Source: Sycon ciliatum (Eukaryota > Porifera > Calcarea > Leucosolenida > Sycettidae). From it: 64,000 nucleotides of DNA. The notes beneath the pieces were generated by a model. That model saw only the letters and a list, made by a program, of their open reading frames with translations, had not been told where the DNA came from and ran no database searches. Positions 20,185-31,775 of this stretch are shown piece by piece. The stretch lies in NCBI RefSeq assembly GCF_964019385.1, contig NC_088650.1, forward strand, positions 23,591,810 to 23,655,809, in the 5' to 3' direction. Numbering within the stretch: the first letter of the stretch is position 1; each line of letters starts with the position of its first letter. The position numbers and the translations under genes were made by a program.

Positions 20185-20510
20185 ACAATGATGGTTGTGG
20201 TTGACAATCACAATTATTAGTCACACCCTGTACCATATCAATTCCATTTGTCTAATGAGTTACTGATCTTGATCTTGATGATGATGATGATGATGATGAT
20301 GTTGATGTTATTATTTTTCTACATACTACATAATTTTGTTTTCTCCATAACTTAACTAGACTTTTAATATAGCTTAACATAATTGCGTGAAATGCAATCG
20401 CACAGTTGATGATGTTTACGATGATGTCAATGTTTGATGTTGATGTTGATGATGATAATAAGAATAAGATTGCTCTTGTCGGCAGCTAGAGCTTGCTCAA
20501 TTGTCCGTTG

Positions 20511-21400
20511 TCAATCCAGGAGTTGAACTTGTCCGGGTAGCCTTTCCACTTGACCAGAGACTGTCCGGGGCGTTTGCGCAGGACTTTCTCCACGCGGAAC
20601 TTGGTTTTCCTTGGTTTTCTGCAGTTGATGTTCGTAGAAACTGCCCTGAATAGGCTCGTTCATGAGATCTCGAATGTTGTAGGTGGGTGGTTGGGTGGGT
20701 AGAACTCTATTCACGACGAACACCTCTTCAGTCCAATTGGGTGTGTAGCCCTTTTTCGAAATGAGCTTTGCTCACAGCAATTCTCACTTCATCGTTCACA
20801 GCATAGCGTCGCCGCGCTGTGCGTGCATCTGGACTTTTGCTGGGGTGATCCTGTACAAACGATGCATTACGCTCCTCGGACGCCTCGGCAGGTTTCATAC
20901 CAATACTGCGGTACGGTGCTTGCTGGTGTTGTAGTCATGTACAAGTTTGGACTTTGGGTAGCACTTTGATGTAGACATTTGTTGATTTTGCTGTAAAGTG
21001 TTTGAGCATTCTGTTGAATCGCTCTGCAACCACCGCCCCTTGCCGTCGTTATGAGTGCTGTACATGCTAATACCGTTGTCAGCAAGCCACTGCTTGACTG
21101 TTGCGTTGTAGAACTCTTTACCCTCATCGACCCACAGCTTTCGAGGTGAGCGCTTGCTGCTGGTCACGATGCTGCGAAACGCATCTCTGACAAGTGCGCC
21201 CGTCTTGTTCTGGAGCGGTACAACCCACCATGCATAGGGACCGAAAAGATCGATGACGGTCAGCAAATGTCGAGTGCCATTGTCATTTTTTTTTTTTTTT
21301 TTTTTGCAAACGCCTGCATGTCCACCAGATCTTCACTCCATTATGTCTATGATGTCATCCAACTCGTGCACTATCACACGTCTGCGGGGGAAGCGTACAC
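20511..21400 (-). pseudogene. Polinton integrase (retroviral-type DDE), decayed
   Basis: Reading from high to low coordinates, the minus strand shows DLVDMQAFAK, then an expanded A-run (the T-run near 21289-21306). Next come HLLTVIDLFGPYAWW, the second catalytic region (LWVDEGKEFYN..WLADNGISMYSTHNDGK), then, in another frame, AERFNRMLKHF. The C-terminal VFVVNRVLPTQPPTYNIRDL and GSFYEHQLQKT lie at 20723-20620. At least three frame changes and the expanded A-run break it. In an active Polinton this enzyme inserts the element and creates the 6-bp duplication. It cannot be functional as read. Confidence 0.8.
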
Positions 21401-21658
21401 GTCTTGGTCTGTGCATTTCACTGGCTTTAAACGCTCCATCCACACATCATCGTCATCCTCACTAGCACTGACACCACTGTCAGTGCCTGGGGCAGCAGCA
21501 GTTGCACCGCTGTCACTCCCAACACCGCCAGTCCCACCACCTGCGGTGGCGTTTGTGATTGAATCACTGTCAACGTCCAGGATCAGGGGATCCTTGTGCA
21601 ACCTATTGTCAGTGAAGTCACAGTTAGTGGCGTGCAAGTACTCGCACAGTACCTTCAA
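21374..21658 (-). other. Open frame upstream of the integrase relic
   Basis: A 94-codon minus-strand frame contains a Gly/Ala/Ser-rich, acidic stretch (SASEDDDDVW) and sits just before the integrase core. It could be the degraded integrase N-terminus or an unrelated open frame. No domain is recognised. Confidence 0.25.
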
Positions 21659-23406
21659 TAGTACCCAGCTCCAAGAACAGTCTCCCTACGAGAACTGCAT
21701 ACCGACCACACAGTGCATGATAAAATTAAAAATAATAATAATAAAAATATTGACTGGTTATAAAAATGTTATTGAATAAAGTCATGTATGTTGATGATGA
21801 TGATGGCCTGTGTGTGTGTGTGTGTGTGCTCTCTTGACGCCCTTTGCACGCTGACCACTCTCCTCGCCATCGTACGCGTACATTTTGGATCTGAGCGCCA
21901 CGAACTCTGTCATGAGCTTCCCTCCGAGCTCGTCCTTAAATTTACCTACAACCTTCTTATTACTCTCGCTGTACAGAGGACTGTCGGGGCTAAAGTTGCT
22001 GGTGTCGTACTGATCGGCCATACTCTTCATGTCCGCATAGAGGTCCTCCGTGCGGAACAGCAGCACCAGCGAGTCCGTGTCTGTGTACAGCAGGCTCATG
22101 CGGTCTCCGTAGCGTGGCTGGAGCTCGTCATAGTAAAATCTGTACATCAGCTCCTTGCTCAGCTCCAGGATGCTCATGCCAACGTACACCGGCTTGTTCA
22201 GGTGGACCGCAAGCTTCCTGTTCTCGATGCCCACAAGCCCGTTGTCGAAGAGGACATGGCGGACGTAGGTGGACTTGGCCACAGCTGTGAGAATGGTATC
22301 TTCCTCGTCTTCCACACGCAGCAGTCTAATTGAGATTCTTCTCCTCACATTCTCCATTGTCTTCCCAAACACAGCGTTATTCATGAGTTTAAAGAAGTCC
22401 TTCTCGAAATCGTTCTTCGCCTTCTTCCGAAGCTCCGTGTTCAGCTGGATGTAGGGCTTCATCCACGGAGCTTGGCGGAAACTGAGCACGCGGTGTACAG
22501 CATCGATCCTCAGACCTAGACGACTGTACAGCCTGAGGTTACGGTAGTGTGCTACGTAGCGCTGCTTTGGCATGAGGTTCGGGACCAGTTTCGGAGCACT
22601 CAGTCCGGAGACAGGATCTGCTGCAATCAAGTCGCGCTGGTATGGCGACATCATACTCTCGGTGATGGTTACACGCTCCGGTGCGGGTGGGTAGTCGTTC
22701 AGGCGATCGTGGAACTCTGTGGGCACTGACAGATCACACTCCACCATGTACCCAGTGTCTGCGTCATCTGGCTGCGTGAGGATCTTCTGCAGGAGTTCGT
22801 CACTGGGGACACACCACTGGAATTTTGATGTCGGCAAGTGCTGCGACATGGCCCAGCCGTACAGGTTGTTCGCGTCGAGGTATTGAAGATATGTTGACGC
22901 CTGCTCAGGGTCGTGTGAGCTCATGTACTTGTTGTTCGCCCTGGCGTGGCGGTGTGACGCCATTGTAACACCGCCACGAAGACCGCGCTCGACGAACAGA
23001 TGCATGTCCACGTCGTCCAGCAGAGTGAGCGAAATTCCTGTATGTTTCAGAAGGGCGTCCCACGCGAATCCAGGCAGGGTGTAGTAGTGTGTCGGGTCCA
23101 AATCGTACGTGACCATTGCAGTGCATCTAAATTTCTCAAACACATCTGCAAGAAGGTGCACATCGGTCTTCAGGTAGAGATCATGGTAGTCGCCCATGTC
23201 GCTGCAGCCGAATGCAGTCCACACACGCTGGGCATGGCAGTAGTCCTCATCGCTGATGTGGCACTCTGAGAGGCGTGAGTAAAAGTCTTCCTTTGCAGGA
23301 AGACCAGTCTCGGAAAACCTAGCGCTGCTGTTCATGTATTCGTAGGGATAGACACCTTTGCGATGCAGGAGATCCAGCAGGTTATTGCTAGACGAGCCCG
23401 GTGCAC

Positions 23407-23461
<55 letters not shown>

Positions 23462-24180
23462 CGGGGCGTTGTTGCTGTACGACGAAGCCAGGGACTTGAG
23501 ATGAAAGAACGAGTCGCGAGGCGTGTTGCTCACTAGCTTGTCCAGCGATGCGTTCAGAAAGGAAAGACTGTCAATAAATCGGAATCTCCCCCACGAGAAT
23601 GACACATACCGCTCCATATTGTTGGGTATGACAGTAACGCGCCCCTTCACCTTGCGTCGACGCCGTCCTTGTCTGTCAATGTACTCCTCAGTGTTCATGG
23701 ACGTGAGGCCGATGCTGGATATCAGGAGATGTCCATCATACCCTTTCAGGTTGTGAAATACAACGGGGATGGGATGGTGCTCTGGCACGATGCGGAACTT
23801 CAAATTGCAGGCGTTGTGTGCAGCTCCTCTGTACAGTCCGGTGAGGTGGTCGTGGTCGCGCACTCGATCAGCACCCTTCAGTTTCTTGCCACAGATCCAG
23901 CACTCTGTGGCATTGCGGAACTGCACCTCTTCATCATCCGTGATGATGATAGGACGTATGTTCTTCAGGTCTTCCTCTATGCGCTCTTCCTCCTTGGAGA
24001 GCTCTTCGAAAAGCTTTTCAATCGGATCATCTCCTACATATACAAAAGTAGAAACAACAACAAATTATTCATCACTCTTTCCTCCTTTTTTTCATAAAAT
24101 ATTATCTCTCTTATTGACCACTGGATATTGTGAGAATAAAGATTTAACGACTGGGTATACGATTAACGCTGATATTTCAC

Positions 24181-24235
<55 letters not shown>

Positions 24236-25269
24236 GCAGTACATTTAATTAGTTATGCTGAAGGACTCACCTCTGAACGTGAAAGTGTTCTTCAGTACAC
24301 CATCAGAGCGTACGACGACATACGATACTGCACATGGTACGTGTTCAGCTTCACGAACAGTTTGCTTCCCATGGCGCTCTGGAGACGTTGCTTTCAGCAG
24401 ACACTCAGTATCGGCATAGATCACATACGGCATTTTCATCTTCCTCTGTATCTCCGTGAACTTGAGCTGCTCGCCTGCTTTTGGCATCTGGACTGTCGCT
24501 GCCTTCACATCGCTGCAGTATAGTTGATGCTTCTTCAGAGTGGTATCGCTGCGATGTGCGGAGAGGCATCGCATGCAGAAGAACCTCTTGTGTTGGGACT
24601 TTGTCTGGCTGGCACATAGAGCGCTAAAGTCCTTTATCCAGCAGTAATGGCTAAGGAGATCATCTTGCAGGATCAGGAGATTTATTGCATTGTCACTACC
24701 TGATAACTTTATGGGAATGATGTAGTTTTCTTCAAATGCAAACACGTTGATGTTCAGCGAGTTGGCCTTCTCCACCCTGTACACATCATCTATGGTTGCA
24801 GGGAACTCTACACCGTCAAAGTTGAGACTCTGCGCATACTGCGCATACTTGCTCACACGTTCTGCATGTTGCACAGCTGGATGCAGGGCAGACAGAAGAG
24901 CCCACTTCAGACACTGCTCGTCGTCATTCTTCACATTGATGATGGCCTTTGACGAAGCTAACTTTTTAGGTAGAGGAAGGTACGACGACATGCGCATTGG
25001 ACGATACTTGCAAATATCAAGATGTGCAGTTTTCACATTACTCACAGCCCAGCCTGAACCACCTTGCACCCAAGCGTCCACCTTTGCAGTGATCCCGTCG
25101 AAGGCGGCGGTTAGTAGACCTGGAATGTTGCTCACGTTCAACACAGTCATAGGCCGGCTTCGGAAAAATGGAGAGGCGTAGACGATTGCACCTGCGGCAT
25201 TGGGCTTCTCAACAGTGACACAAAGAACCAGTACAGCTTTGAACTGCTGGATGCCTAGCTCGTGCACCA

Positions 25270-26288
25270 TCTTTACTTATAAAATAGAGGCACCTGTGAC
25301 GTGTGTCTGTGTGTGTGTCACGCTCCTTATAAAGAAGAGGCACCTGTGACGTGTGTTTTTGTGTCACGCTGAAGCGCTGCGGAGCAGCGCTGCCCTGAGC
25401 ACGCGAAGCGTGCGAACAGTGTAGCACAGTGTAGCTAGCGGCCGCAGAAGCACTGAGCACGCGAAGCGTGCGAATCGTGTAGCTAGCGGAAGCAGCCACA
25501 GCACTAGCACTGAGCACGCGAAGCGTTCGAATCGTGTAGCCACCGCCACGTGCTGAGCACGCGAAGCGTGCCAACAGTGTAGGTACGTAGACCCGGGTGC
25601 ACGTGCTCGAATCAGAAACGATTTGACAGGTGTGCAATTTCTCATCTGTAAATCTCAGAGGCGATGGAACAGGGAAGAGAGTCTGGCTTGACCCACCCAG
25701 CAGGAATTCAGAACATAGGTGCGCTACAACACAAGCTACAGACGCAGTAAAATTGTCGTATTTCCTTCGGATTTTTTATTTCTACGGTGGTAGCGCTTAT
25801 ACTTATACTATAGCAGACACGATCAGTACGAGTAGCAGTAGCAGCCGCGCGCAGAAGCACTGAGCACGCGAAGCGTGGGAATCATGTAGCCACCTAGCCT
25901 AGGCCATAGGTAGCACTAGCAGCCGCACAAGCGCTGCGGACCACGTGAACCGTTCTCTGCAAATAGAAACATCTCCAACAAAAGGATACAAAAGATCTGC
26001 ACTGACTGCACTCTGCATCTGATCTGCAGTGAAGAGCGCATCGCACTTTTGTTCGTAAGTTTTTGAATTTTTTGAGCCGCTTCATCCGCCACCAGGTGAT
26101 GGACAACCCTGACCAGCCTCCCGAAGGCGTAACAGACGTCCCTCCTTCTCCTTCCAACGATGAAGAACCTCCCTCACCAGGACTTCAGCGGTCTGGCCAC
26201 CACCACGTGCTGAGCACGTGTGCTGTTCATGTACTTGCTTCACCCGCATGCACATTCGGCCAGGCAACGCTGGCGGGGGTGCTGCTAG
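25270..26288 (+). mobile_element. Non-autonomous Helitron, 1,019 bp
   Basis: The element starts TC (25270) and ends CTAG (25285-26288 region; CTAG at 26285-26288). It is inserted between host A and T with no target duplication. A short hairpin CCAG-GCAACG-CTGG lies 12 bp before the CTAG. These are the diagnostic Helitron features. The empty site is preserved in the mirrored arm between 16526 and 16527. The 5' end has two copies of TATAAA..AGAGGCACCTGTGACG. The body has several degenerate copies of a GAGCACGCGAAGCGTGCGAA word. No Rep/helicase is encoded. A shorter relative lies at 57161-57479. Confidence 0.9.
26099..26197 (+). other. Exon-like insert carried by the Helitron
   Basis: The segment from about 25620 to 26195 is absent from the other Helitron copy. 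Near its end an ATG (26099) opens a Pro/Glu/Ser-rich frame (MDNPDQPPEGVTDVPPSPS..) preceded by a leader-like stretch. It looks like a captured 5' exon of a host gene, but no protein family is recognised and the frame simply runs on into Helitron sequence. Confidence 0.3.
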
Positions 26289-27193
26289 TTGTTTCATACA
26301 GATCTGGCGATAGATCGTTGAGAACGCCAAGAACGTCCTTCTGCTCGTCTAGGAAACTGGCTCTATACTCTCTCAAGAATCCACGAGGAGCTGTACGAGT
26401 CAAAGTAAGTGCGGATTCTTTTCTCAATTTTGGGGGTGAAGAGCTGTCATCCTCACCAACTCCCACATCACTATCACCACCGCCACCGCCGCTTGAACTA
26501 TGCATCCGCTTCATGTTTCAAAGGAGTAGCGGTAGCACTGTTTCACCAACCTGTGATACAGTTGCGGGTGTGAGCTGCGGTTTATATACTGTGTGGAGTG
26601 TGCAATGAGTGTTGGTAGAATGCAGTACAGAGTGCATGCTATTGACAGGTTCTTTTTGCATCGATGTTCGAGATGTTTCTTTGTAATACAAATATCGCAT
26701 GCTATTGACAGGTTCTTTTTGCATCGATGTTCGAGATGTTTCTTTGTAATACAAATACCCCCGCTAAAAGTGCTTTCAACCCTATCAACTTACATGTCTG
26801 TCGATATCAATTTATAAATGAGTCACACCTCCTAAAATACCCCCCTATGACATCATACCGTAGAGCTAGTTCTAATTAGCCTGGGAATACCTAGAAGGTT
26901 CCAGAACACATTCCCAGACAGTGACTCTTGTCAACAACCACACCCACCACTTTAAAAGCACTTATGACGTCGAGAGACACTTCAAATACCACTTAATCAT
27001 TAATCCAATTAAATATGACACCTGGCCCACTTCAAAACCACTTCAGATCTCAAGTGGCCACTTCATTACCACTTATCCAATTAAAAGTTCAAGTGGCCAC
27101 TTAATTAATAACCGCAAAGTTCAAGTACCCATTCATAAGGTCAAGTGGGTTCAACCTTGGCCCAGGACCGGCTCGGTCACTACTACTCCTGTC

Positions 27194-27675
27194 GCTGCAA
27201 ATTCTTTATTATTGTTTTGATGTTGGAGTTCGGATTGAGTTTCTTTCCTTTCTTCCTCTTCCTTCAACTATTTCTTGTCCCTTTGGTTTTTAGGTTTTAT
27301 TTATTTATTTATTTTTGTTTGTTTTTTCACTTTCTTTTTGCTGTCCCACCCATGGAAATATTTCCCGGTGGGTCTGGCTTATCGCCTTCGAAAGAAGTGA
27401 ATAAAGGAGAGATAATAATAATAATATTCACTGGTTTGAGGGAAAGACACAAACGGGAAAAGTCTGAAGAAAACATTGACTGTCACCACCAGGACTCGAA
27501 CAAGGGACCCTCGCTAGTAGCCAGCGATGCTCTACATGTAAGTAAAGAGCAAGTACAATACCATGCAGACTGCGAATAAGCAGCAGAGAATTTCAAACAT
27601 AAATCATGCAATTGAACATCAAAACGGAGTGTTTCCGTTTCAATTGGTTGCTAGCGGATATACATTGTACATATG
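27194..27675. other. Flank with tRNA-like minus-strand fragment
   Basis: T-rich sequence follows the Polinton. At about 27487-27535 the minus strand reads GTAGAGCATCGC then GGTCCCTTGTTCGAGTCC, resembling tRNA boxes A and B. A 5-bp stem TCGCT/AGCGA closes a 7-base loop. Base 33 is G instead of the universal T and the T stem is mispaired, so this is a tRNA-derived repeat, not a gene. Nothing else is recognised. Confidence 0.4.
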
Positions 27676-28105
27676 CATGTACTGTCCCCGGGGAAAATTG
27701 CGATTCCGCGGCCGCGTTTTTTGCGATTTTTAAAAGACCGCGTTTTCCGCGATTTTTGAACTTTTTTTGTTGCACAACACGTACACACAGTGCACTGTTC
27801 GGTCAGCAACGTCTCACCGTGGCGGCTTTTTACTCAAATATGATGAGTGCTTACACCAGAGACTTGTAACTGATTGATTTCACTACATACTCACAGAAAA
27901 TTGCCGCACAATATTATTCACCGCATATTTACCGCAAACGAGAGAGCTTGGAAGCTCAGGGCCCTGCGCTATGCTTTGTTGCCTAGCTCATCGTGCATGT
28001 TGTTAGAACTGATGGAAATGCTTTTTCCTTTGATCAGCTACATCATTGTATTGCAAAAACGTTTCAATGAGATACTTAAGTAACGTCTTCTGCATAGCTA
28101 TGGGA

Positions 28106-29000
28106 CCGGCGCTGACTCTGCCGATCACGGGCGTTCTGGAGTCGACGGGATGTCTGTCCTGACGTTTCCTGGGACCGGCGCTGACTCTGCCGATCACGGG
28201 CGTTCTTCTTCTTCTTATTATTATAGTGACGGCAACTAACATCCATTCTGATTGCATTTACTCGTCTCCCTACTTCGTATTTTTTTCCAGAAAATCTCCC
28301 CATACAGCAGGGAGTCGTTTACATATTATGACTCCCTGCTATACATCTACATGACTGTATAATATACAGTCATGTAGATGTATAGCAGGGAGTTATACCT
28401 TATAATTATTATGCTATTGGCCTACATGTGATTCCCGGGCTGGTCGACAGGCGGCCCAGCTAGCCTGCTAGTGGGATCTCGGCCTCGCACACAAATTCAC
28501 ACAAAATGTTACTGCACTGAATGCATTCCCCCGATACACTTCGCATACGAGAGAGCTTGGAAGCTCAGGGCCCTACGCTATGCTTTTTTGCTTGCTTATC
28601 ATGCATGTAACGTGTCAAAGCTGTGATGGCCCTGGCTAGCGTTCTGGAGTCGAAGTTATTATCTGTCCTGACGTTTCCTGTGACCGGTAGGCATATGCGG
28701 ATAATTCCGGCAGAAAAATTGGCAGAATTCGGTACTTTTTCGTGTAAGTTTCATGCATGTTTGGTATGTGGATAAAGAAATGGAGCAGAATTCGAGGAAT
28801 TGCCCGCCATAAGGTTTGTATGGTTCTGCCAATTTCACTGCTTTTCGAGCAGAATCTGCCACCTTTTCGAGCATTATCCGCACACCCCTAGTGACCGGCG
28901 CTGACTCTGCCGATCACGGACGTTCTGGAGTCGACGGGATCTCTCTTCCGACGTTTTCCGTGACCGGCGCTGACTCGCCCGTTCAGGATTATTTTGGAGA
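28106..29000. repeat. Dispersed ~70-bp GACCGGCGCTGACTC units
   Basis: GACCGGCGCTGACTCTGCCG followed by ATCACGG(G/A)CGTTCTGGAGTCGACGGGAT recurs in direct orientation at about 28106, 28171, 28890 and, truncated, 28962. Between them a ~240-bp block (about 28251-28590) is also duplicated at about 29076-29340. Confidence 0.75.
28308..28394. repeat. Nested hairpins with CAGGGAGTCG ends
   Basis: CAGGGAGTCGTTTACATATT pairs with ATGACTCCCTG (28308-28339). Immediately afterwards TATACATCTACATGACTGTAT pairs with its complement ending about 28393, followed by another AGCAGGGAGT. A related, less perfect copy is at 29133-29170. Confidence 0.75.
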
Positions 29001-29493
29001 TGACGGGATCTCTCTTACAAAGTATGTTTTTGCTGACGCATCCTGTCTTTTATTCGGCAACTAAAGTCCATTCTAATAGCATTTCCTCGTCTCCCTACTT
29101 CGTATTTCTTTCCAGAAAATCTCCCTATACAGCAGGGAGTCGTTTACATAGTACGAATCCCTGCTATACATCTATACGTTATAATTATTATTATGCTATC
29201 GGCCTACATGCGAATCCCGGGCTGGTCGACAGGCGGCCCAGCCAGCCTGCCAGTGGGATCTCGGCCTCGCACACAAATCCACACAAGATGCTACTGCACT
29301 ATCGGCCTGAATGCATTCCCCCATACACTTCGTATACTCATTCTCTTGATGGTACCGTACTCTTGATGGTACGGGACAGGTATGGGATAGCGCCGGGCAT
29401 GCTGATGGCACAAACAAACAAATAATATTGTGGCCAGCTTTCTGTGCTGGTACGGTACGGTACGGGACAGATACGGGATAGCGCCAAGTGTGA

Positions 29494-29548
29494 CACAAAC
29501 AAACAAACAAACAAACAAACAAACAAACAAACAAACAAACAAACAAAC
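29494..29548. repeat. (CAAA)n microsatellite
   Basis: About thirteen CAAA units. Shorter runs of the same repeat follow related sequence at about 29740, 31670 and 38278, so it belongs to the dispersed repeat family of this nest. Confidence 0.9.
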
Positions 29549-29996
29549 ACCAAATTAAAGCTGTGTGGACCCTGGCTAGCGCCAGACGTTACTGAAGTAA
29601 CATCTTCTGCATAGCTACGGGAATAATACTCATTCTCTTGATGGTACGGGACAGGTACGGGATAGCGCCAAACAAACAAAAATATTGTGGCCAGCTATCT
29701 TTGCTGGTACAGTACGGGACAGATACGGGATAGCGCCAGGCGTGACACAAACAAACAAACGAACACCAAACGAGAGAGCTTGGAAGCTCAGGGCCCTACG
29801 CTATGCTTTTTTGCCTTGATGACCTAGACAAAAAAAGCATAGGGCTAGGGATGTTATAAATTCATTTTTTCTCCTCTTTTTTTTTAAGACATTACCTGGG
29901 ATTCGAACCCGCACTATCGCGCACCCTGCATGCATCCCCCGATACACTTCGCATACATACTAATTCTTCCAAGTTGTTTCACATTGTGATCTGATG

Positions 29997-31640
29997 GCAA
30001 AAAAGCATAGGATGTTATAAAATTTTCAATTCTCCTATTTTCTTTTCAGGCATATCCTGGGATTCGAACCCGCACTATCGCCCTTCATGCATTCCCCCAT
30101 ACACTTCGCATTCATACCCATTCTTCCAAGTTGTTTCACATTGTGATCTTGCATTTGAAAGCCCTATTTGAATATGCATTGTGGCCAGCCGTCTTTGATG
30201 GCACAGTACGGTAGGGGATAGGTACGGGATAGGTACGATCGAGGGTAATACGACACATGATAAATAAATACAGTATACTAGTAATCAATCAGTAAAATCC
30301 AAAGAAACCGCTAGAAGCAGTATGCGTAGTAGTCTACGGCCAAGATACCAGAAACCGTATCAAACTCAGCACTGGGTTCGAGGTACTAAAACGATTACCA
30401 AATTAAGTCAAGGATTGACCATTACATGCTGCATTCTGCCACTGCTAACGTGATCGAAGGGCAGCCGTTGATTCTTGACGCTTTGTGCCGATGACCTCTC
30501 AGGGCTGTGACTGCGGCATTGACCAGTGCAAAAGACAGTTGAGTGCGGATGTATGCCATGACGATAGAGAAAGGCTCGGACCTCTTATCGGCCAACATGG
30601 ATGCAATCCGAGCGTAGAGATTGCCAGCTGCCTTGCCATGACCACCTGTAGTGCTGAGCACGACCGGGATGAATGATCCATGCTCTACCTCAACGACTCT
30701 TCTCTCATAACTTCTTCTCTTTTCCTTTTCGTGCTTGCGGTACACTGCCGGGATTGATGACTTCTGGTTTGAGGGGGCAAATGGGTTGAAAACCCGGACA
30801 TCAAGGAATGTCCTCTCAAACCGTCCACCATACAATCCACTGACTGCGATATCAAGGCGCGCGTTGTCGTCGGTGATGGTAGATCTCAAGGGGAAGTGTT
30901 CCCCCGAGAGAGGCTGGAGATGGGGTTCGACGGCTACATCATGGGCAACTTCCCGGAGAAGGTGGGCCGTGATGTCCCGAATCTCGTTGTGGCGGAGAGA
31001 GGGATAGCCGCCCAGCGAGCAGGACAGGGCATGGGTGGTCGTGAACGACTTTCCACATGCACACGTTGTCGGGAGATGATCCGGCGTCCATCCATATCGG
31101 AGGCATAAGGAGTCTCGAAACGCCCCCTTGTGCAACTTGAAGCCGAAAACTGCAAGTGGCTTGGATGTTAGCCAGCTTGAGGCACCCTTCTCTGACGCGA
31201 GGTTCACGGCATACTGGATGTCTGGGTCCAGTTGCTGAAGCAGTGCAGCCATCTGCTCATTGGCCAGTTGCGTTGACTCCTTTCGGACTTCTGACTTCAA
31301 GAGCTGCATAGCCACTCGAACTCCGCCGTTGTTGGACTCCTGTCTGAGGATCTTGTCGACAAGAGGTTGGGTGATGATGCTGGACTGACGGGGTAATACG
31401 ACACCGTCTCCCGTACCGTACCGTACCATCAAACACAGCTGGCCACATACAGCTGCCCGCAATATTCAAATAGGGCTTTCAAACGCAAGATAATAACGTG
31501 AAGCAACTTGGAAGAATGGGTATGAATGCGAAGTGTATGGGGGAATGCATGTAGGGCGATAGTGCGGGTTCGAATCCCAGGATATGCCTGAAAAAATAGG
31601 AGAATTGAAAAATTTATAACATCCTATGCTTTTTTGCCGC
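29997..31640. repeat. Foldback pair with tRNA-like T-arms and a retroelement insert
   Basis: The left arm (about 29997-30250) and inverted right arm (about 31390-31640) share GCATAGGATGTTATAAA, a tRNA-like T-arm (GGGTTCGAATCCCAGG on one strand), GAATGCGAAGTGTATGGGGG and a terminal run of GGTACGGTACGG words. The 30250-31390 spacer is filled by the retroelement fragment on the minus strand. A second foldback pair of the same type is at 37580-38250. Confidence 0.7.
30422..31462 (-). pseudogene. 3' fragment of the Cys-rich reverse transcriptase family
   Basis: The minus-strand frame matches the C-terminal ~330 residues of the ORF at 9722-13492: both have LASEKGASSWLT, FRDSL.LRYGW, CACG.SFT..HALSC, GGYPS.RHN, ARLD.A.SG..GGRFE.TFLD and YRKHE.EKRRSYE. 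The first ~20 codons come from neighbouring repeat sequence. The reverse transcriptase is missing, and the frame ends at TAA (30422). It is a diverged 5'-truncated copy, not a recent duplicate of the intact one. The strongest conservation falls on the Cys/His cluster and the putative nuclease core, which supports these being functional domains. Confidence 0.8.
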
Positions 31641-31775
31641 CAGATACAGATAGCGCCAGGCGTGACACAAACAAACAAACAAACACACAAATACCAAACG
31701 AGAGAGCTTGGAAGCTCAGGGCCCTACGCTATGCTTTTTTGCCTTGATGACCTAGACAAAAAAAAGCATAGGAAT

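Larger units (their letters stand above)
19961..21828. other. Unique centre of the palindromic Polinton
   Basis: This spacer holds the last ~75 codons of the left polymerase (to 20184), (TGATGA)n microsatellites at about 20275-20300 and 20440-20460, the integrase relic on the minus strand and a second TGATGATGATGA run at 21788-21806. Matching TGATGA runs sit near both inner edges of the centre, which may have helped the rearrangement. Confidence 0.7.
21829..26514 (-). pseudogene. Second Polinton polymerase B copy, broken
   Basis: Inverted copy of the gene at 16301-20184. Exon 1 runs 26514 to 26289, is split by the Helitron, then continues 25269 to 24271. Exon 2 runs from 24033 to 21829. Exonuclease and palm motifs, including YTDTDS, are all still present and almost identical to the left copy. 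Two things break it: the Helitron inside exon 1, and loss of the last ~75 codons, which are replaced by His/Thr codons from a CA repeat up to about 21782. The first break is younger than the arm duplication. Confidence 0.9.
15623..27187. mobile_element. Palindromic Polinton/Maverick element
   Basis: The termini are AGTAGTAGTG at 15623 and CACTACTACT ending at 27187. An exact 6-bp target duplication CCTGTC lies at 15617-15622 and 27188-27193. Polintons characteristically begin with AG, end with CT and duplicate 6 bp. The element is 11,565 bp, or 10,546 bp without the Helitron in its right arm. Normal Polintons are 15-20 kb with short terminal repeats and one each of polymerase, integrase, ATPase, protease and capsid genes. 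Here the inverted repeats have grown to almost the whole element: each arm carries the polymerase gene, only a decayed integrase remains in the centre, and capsid, ATPase and protease genes are absent. The left polymerase gene appears intact. Confidence 0.9.
21829..27187. repeat. Right arm of the Polinton inverted repeat
   Basis: Inverted copy of 15623-19960. Its inner end falls inside the polymerase coding sequence (CTCTCTTGACGC at 21829), where it joins a (TG)n run and TGATGA repeats. The copied polymerase therefore loses its C-terminus. A Helitron interrupts this arm at 25270-26288. Confidence 0.9.

Noticed and set aside
27487-27535. Suppressor-like tRNA (loop bases would give anticodon CTA)
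   Set aside because: Position 33 is G rather than T, the T stem does not pair and no acceptor stem is found. It is a degenerate tRNA-derived repeat.
29196-29679. Phe/Val/Cys/Leu repeat peptides on the minus strand
   Set aside because: They are translations of a (CAAA)n microsatellite.
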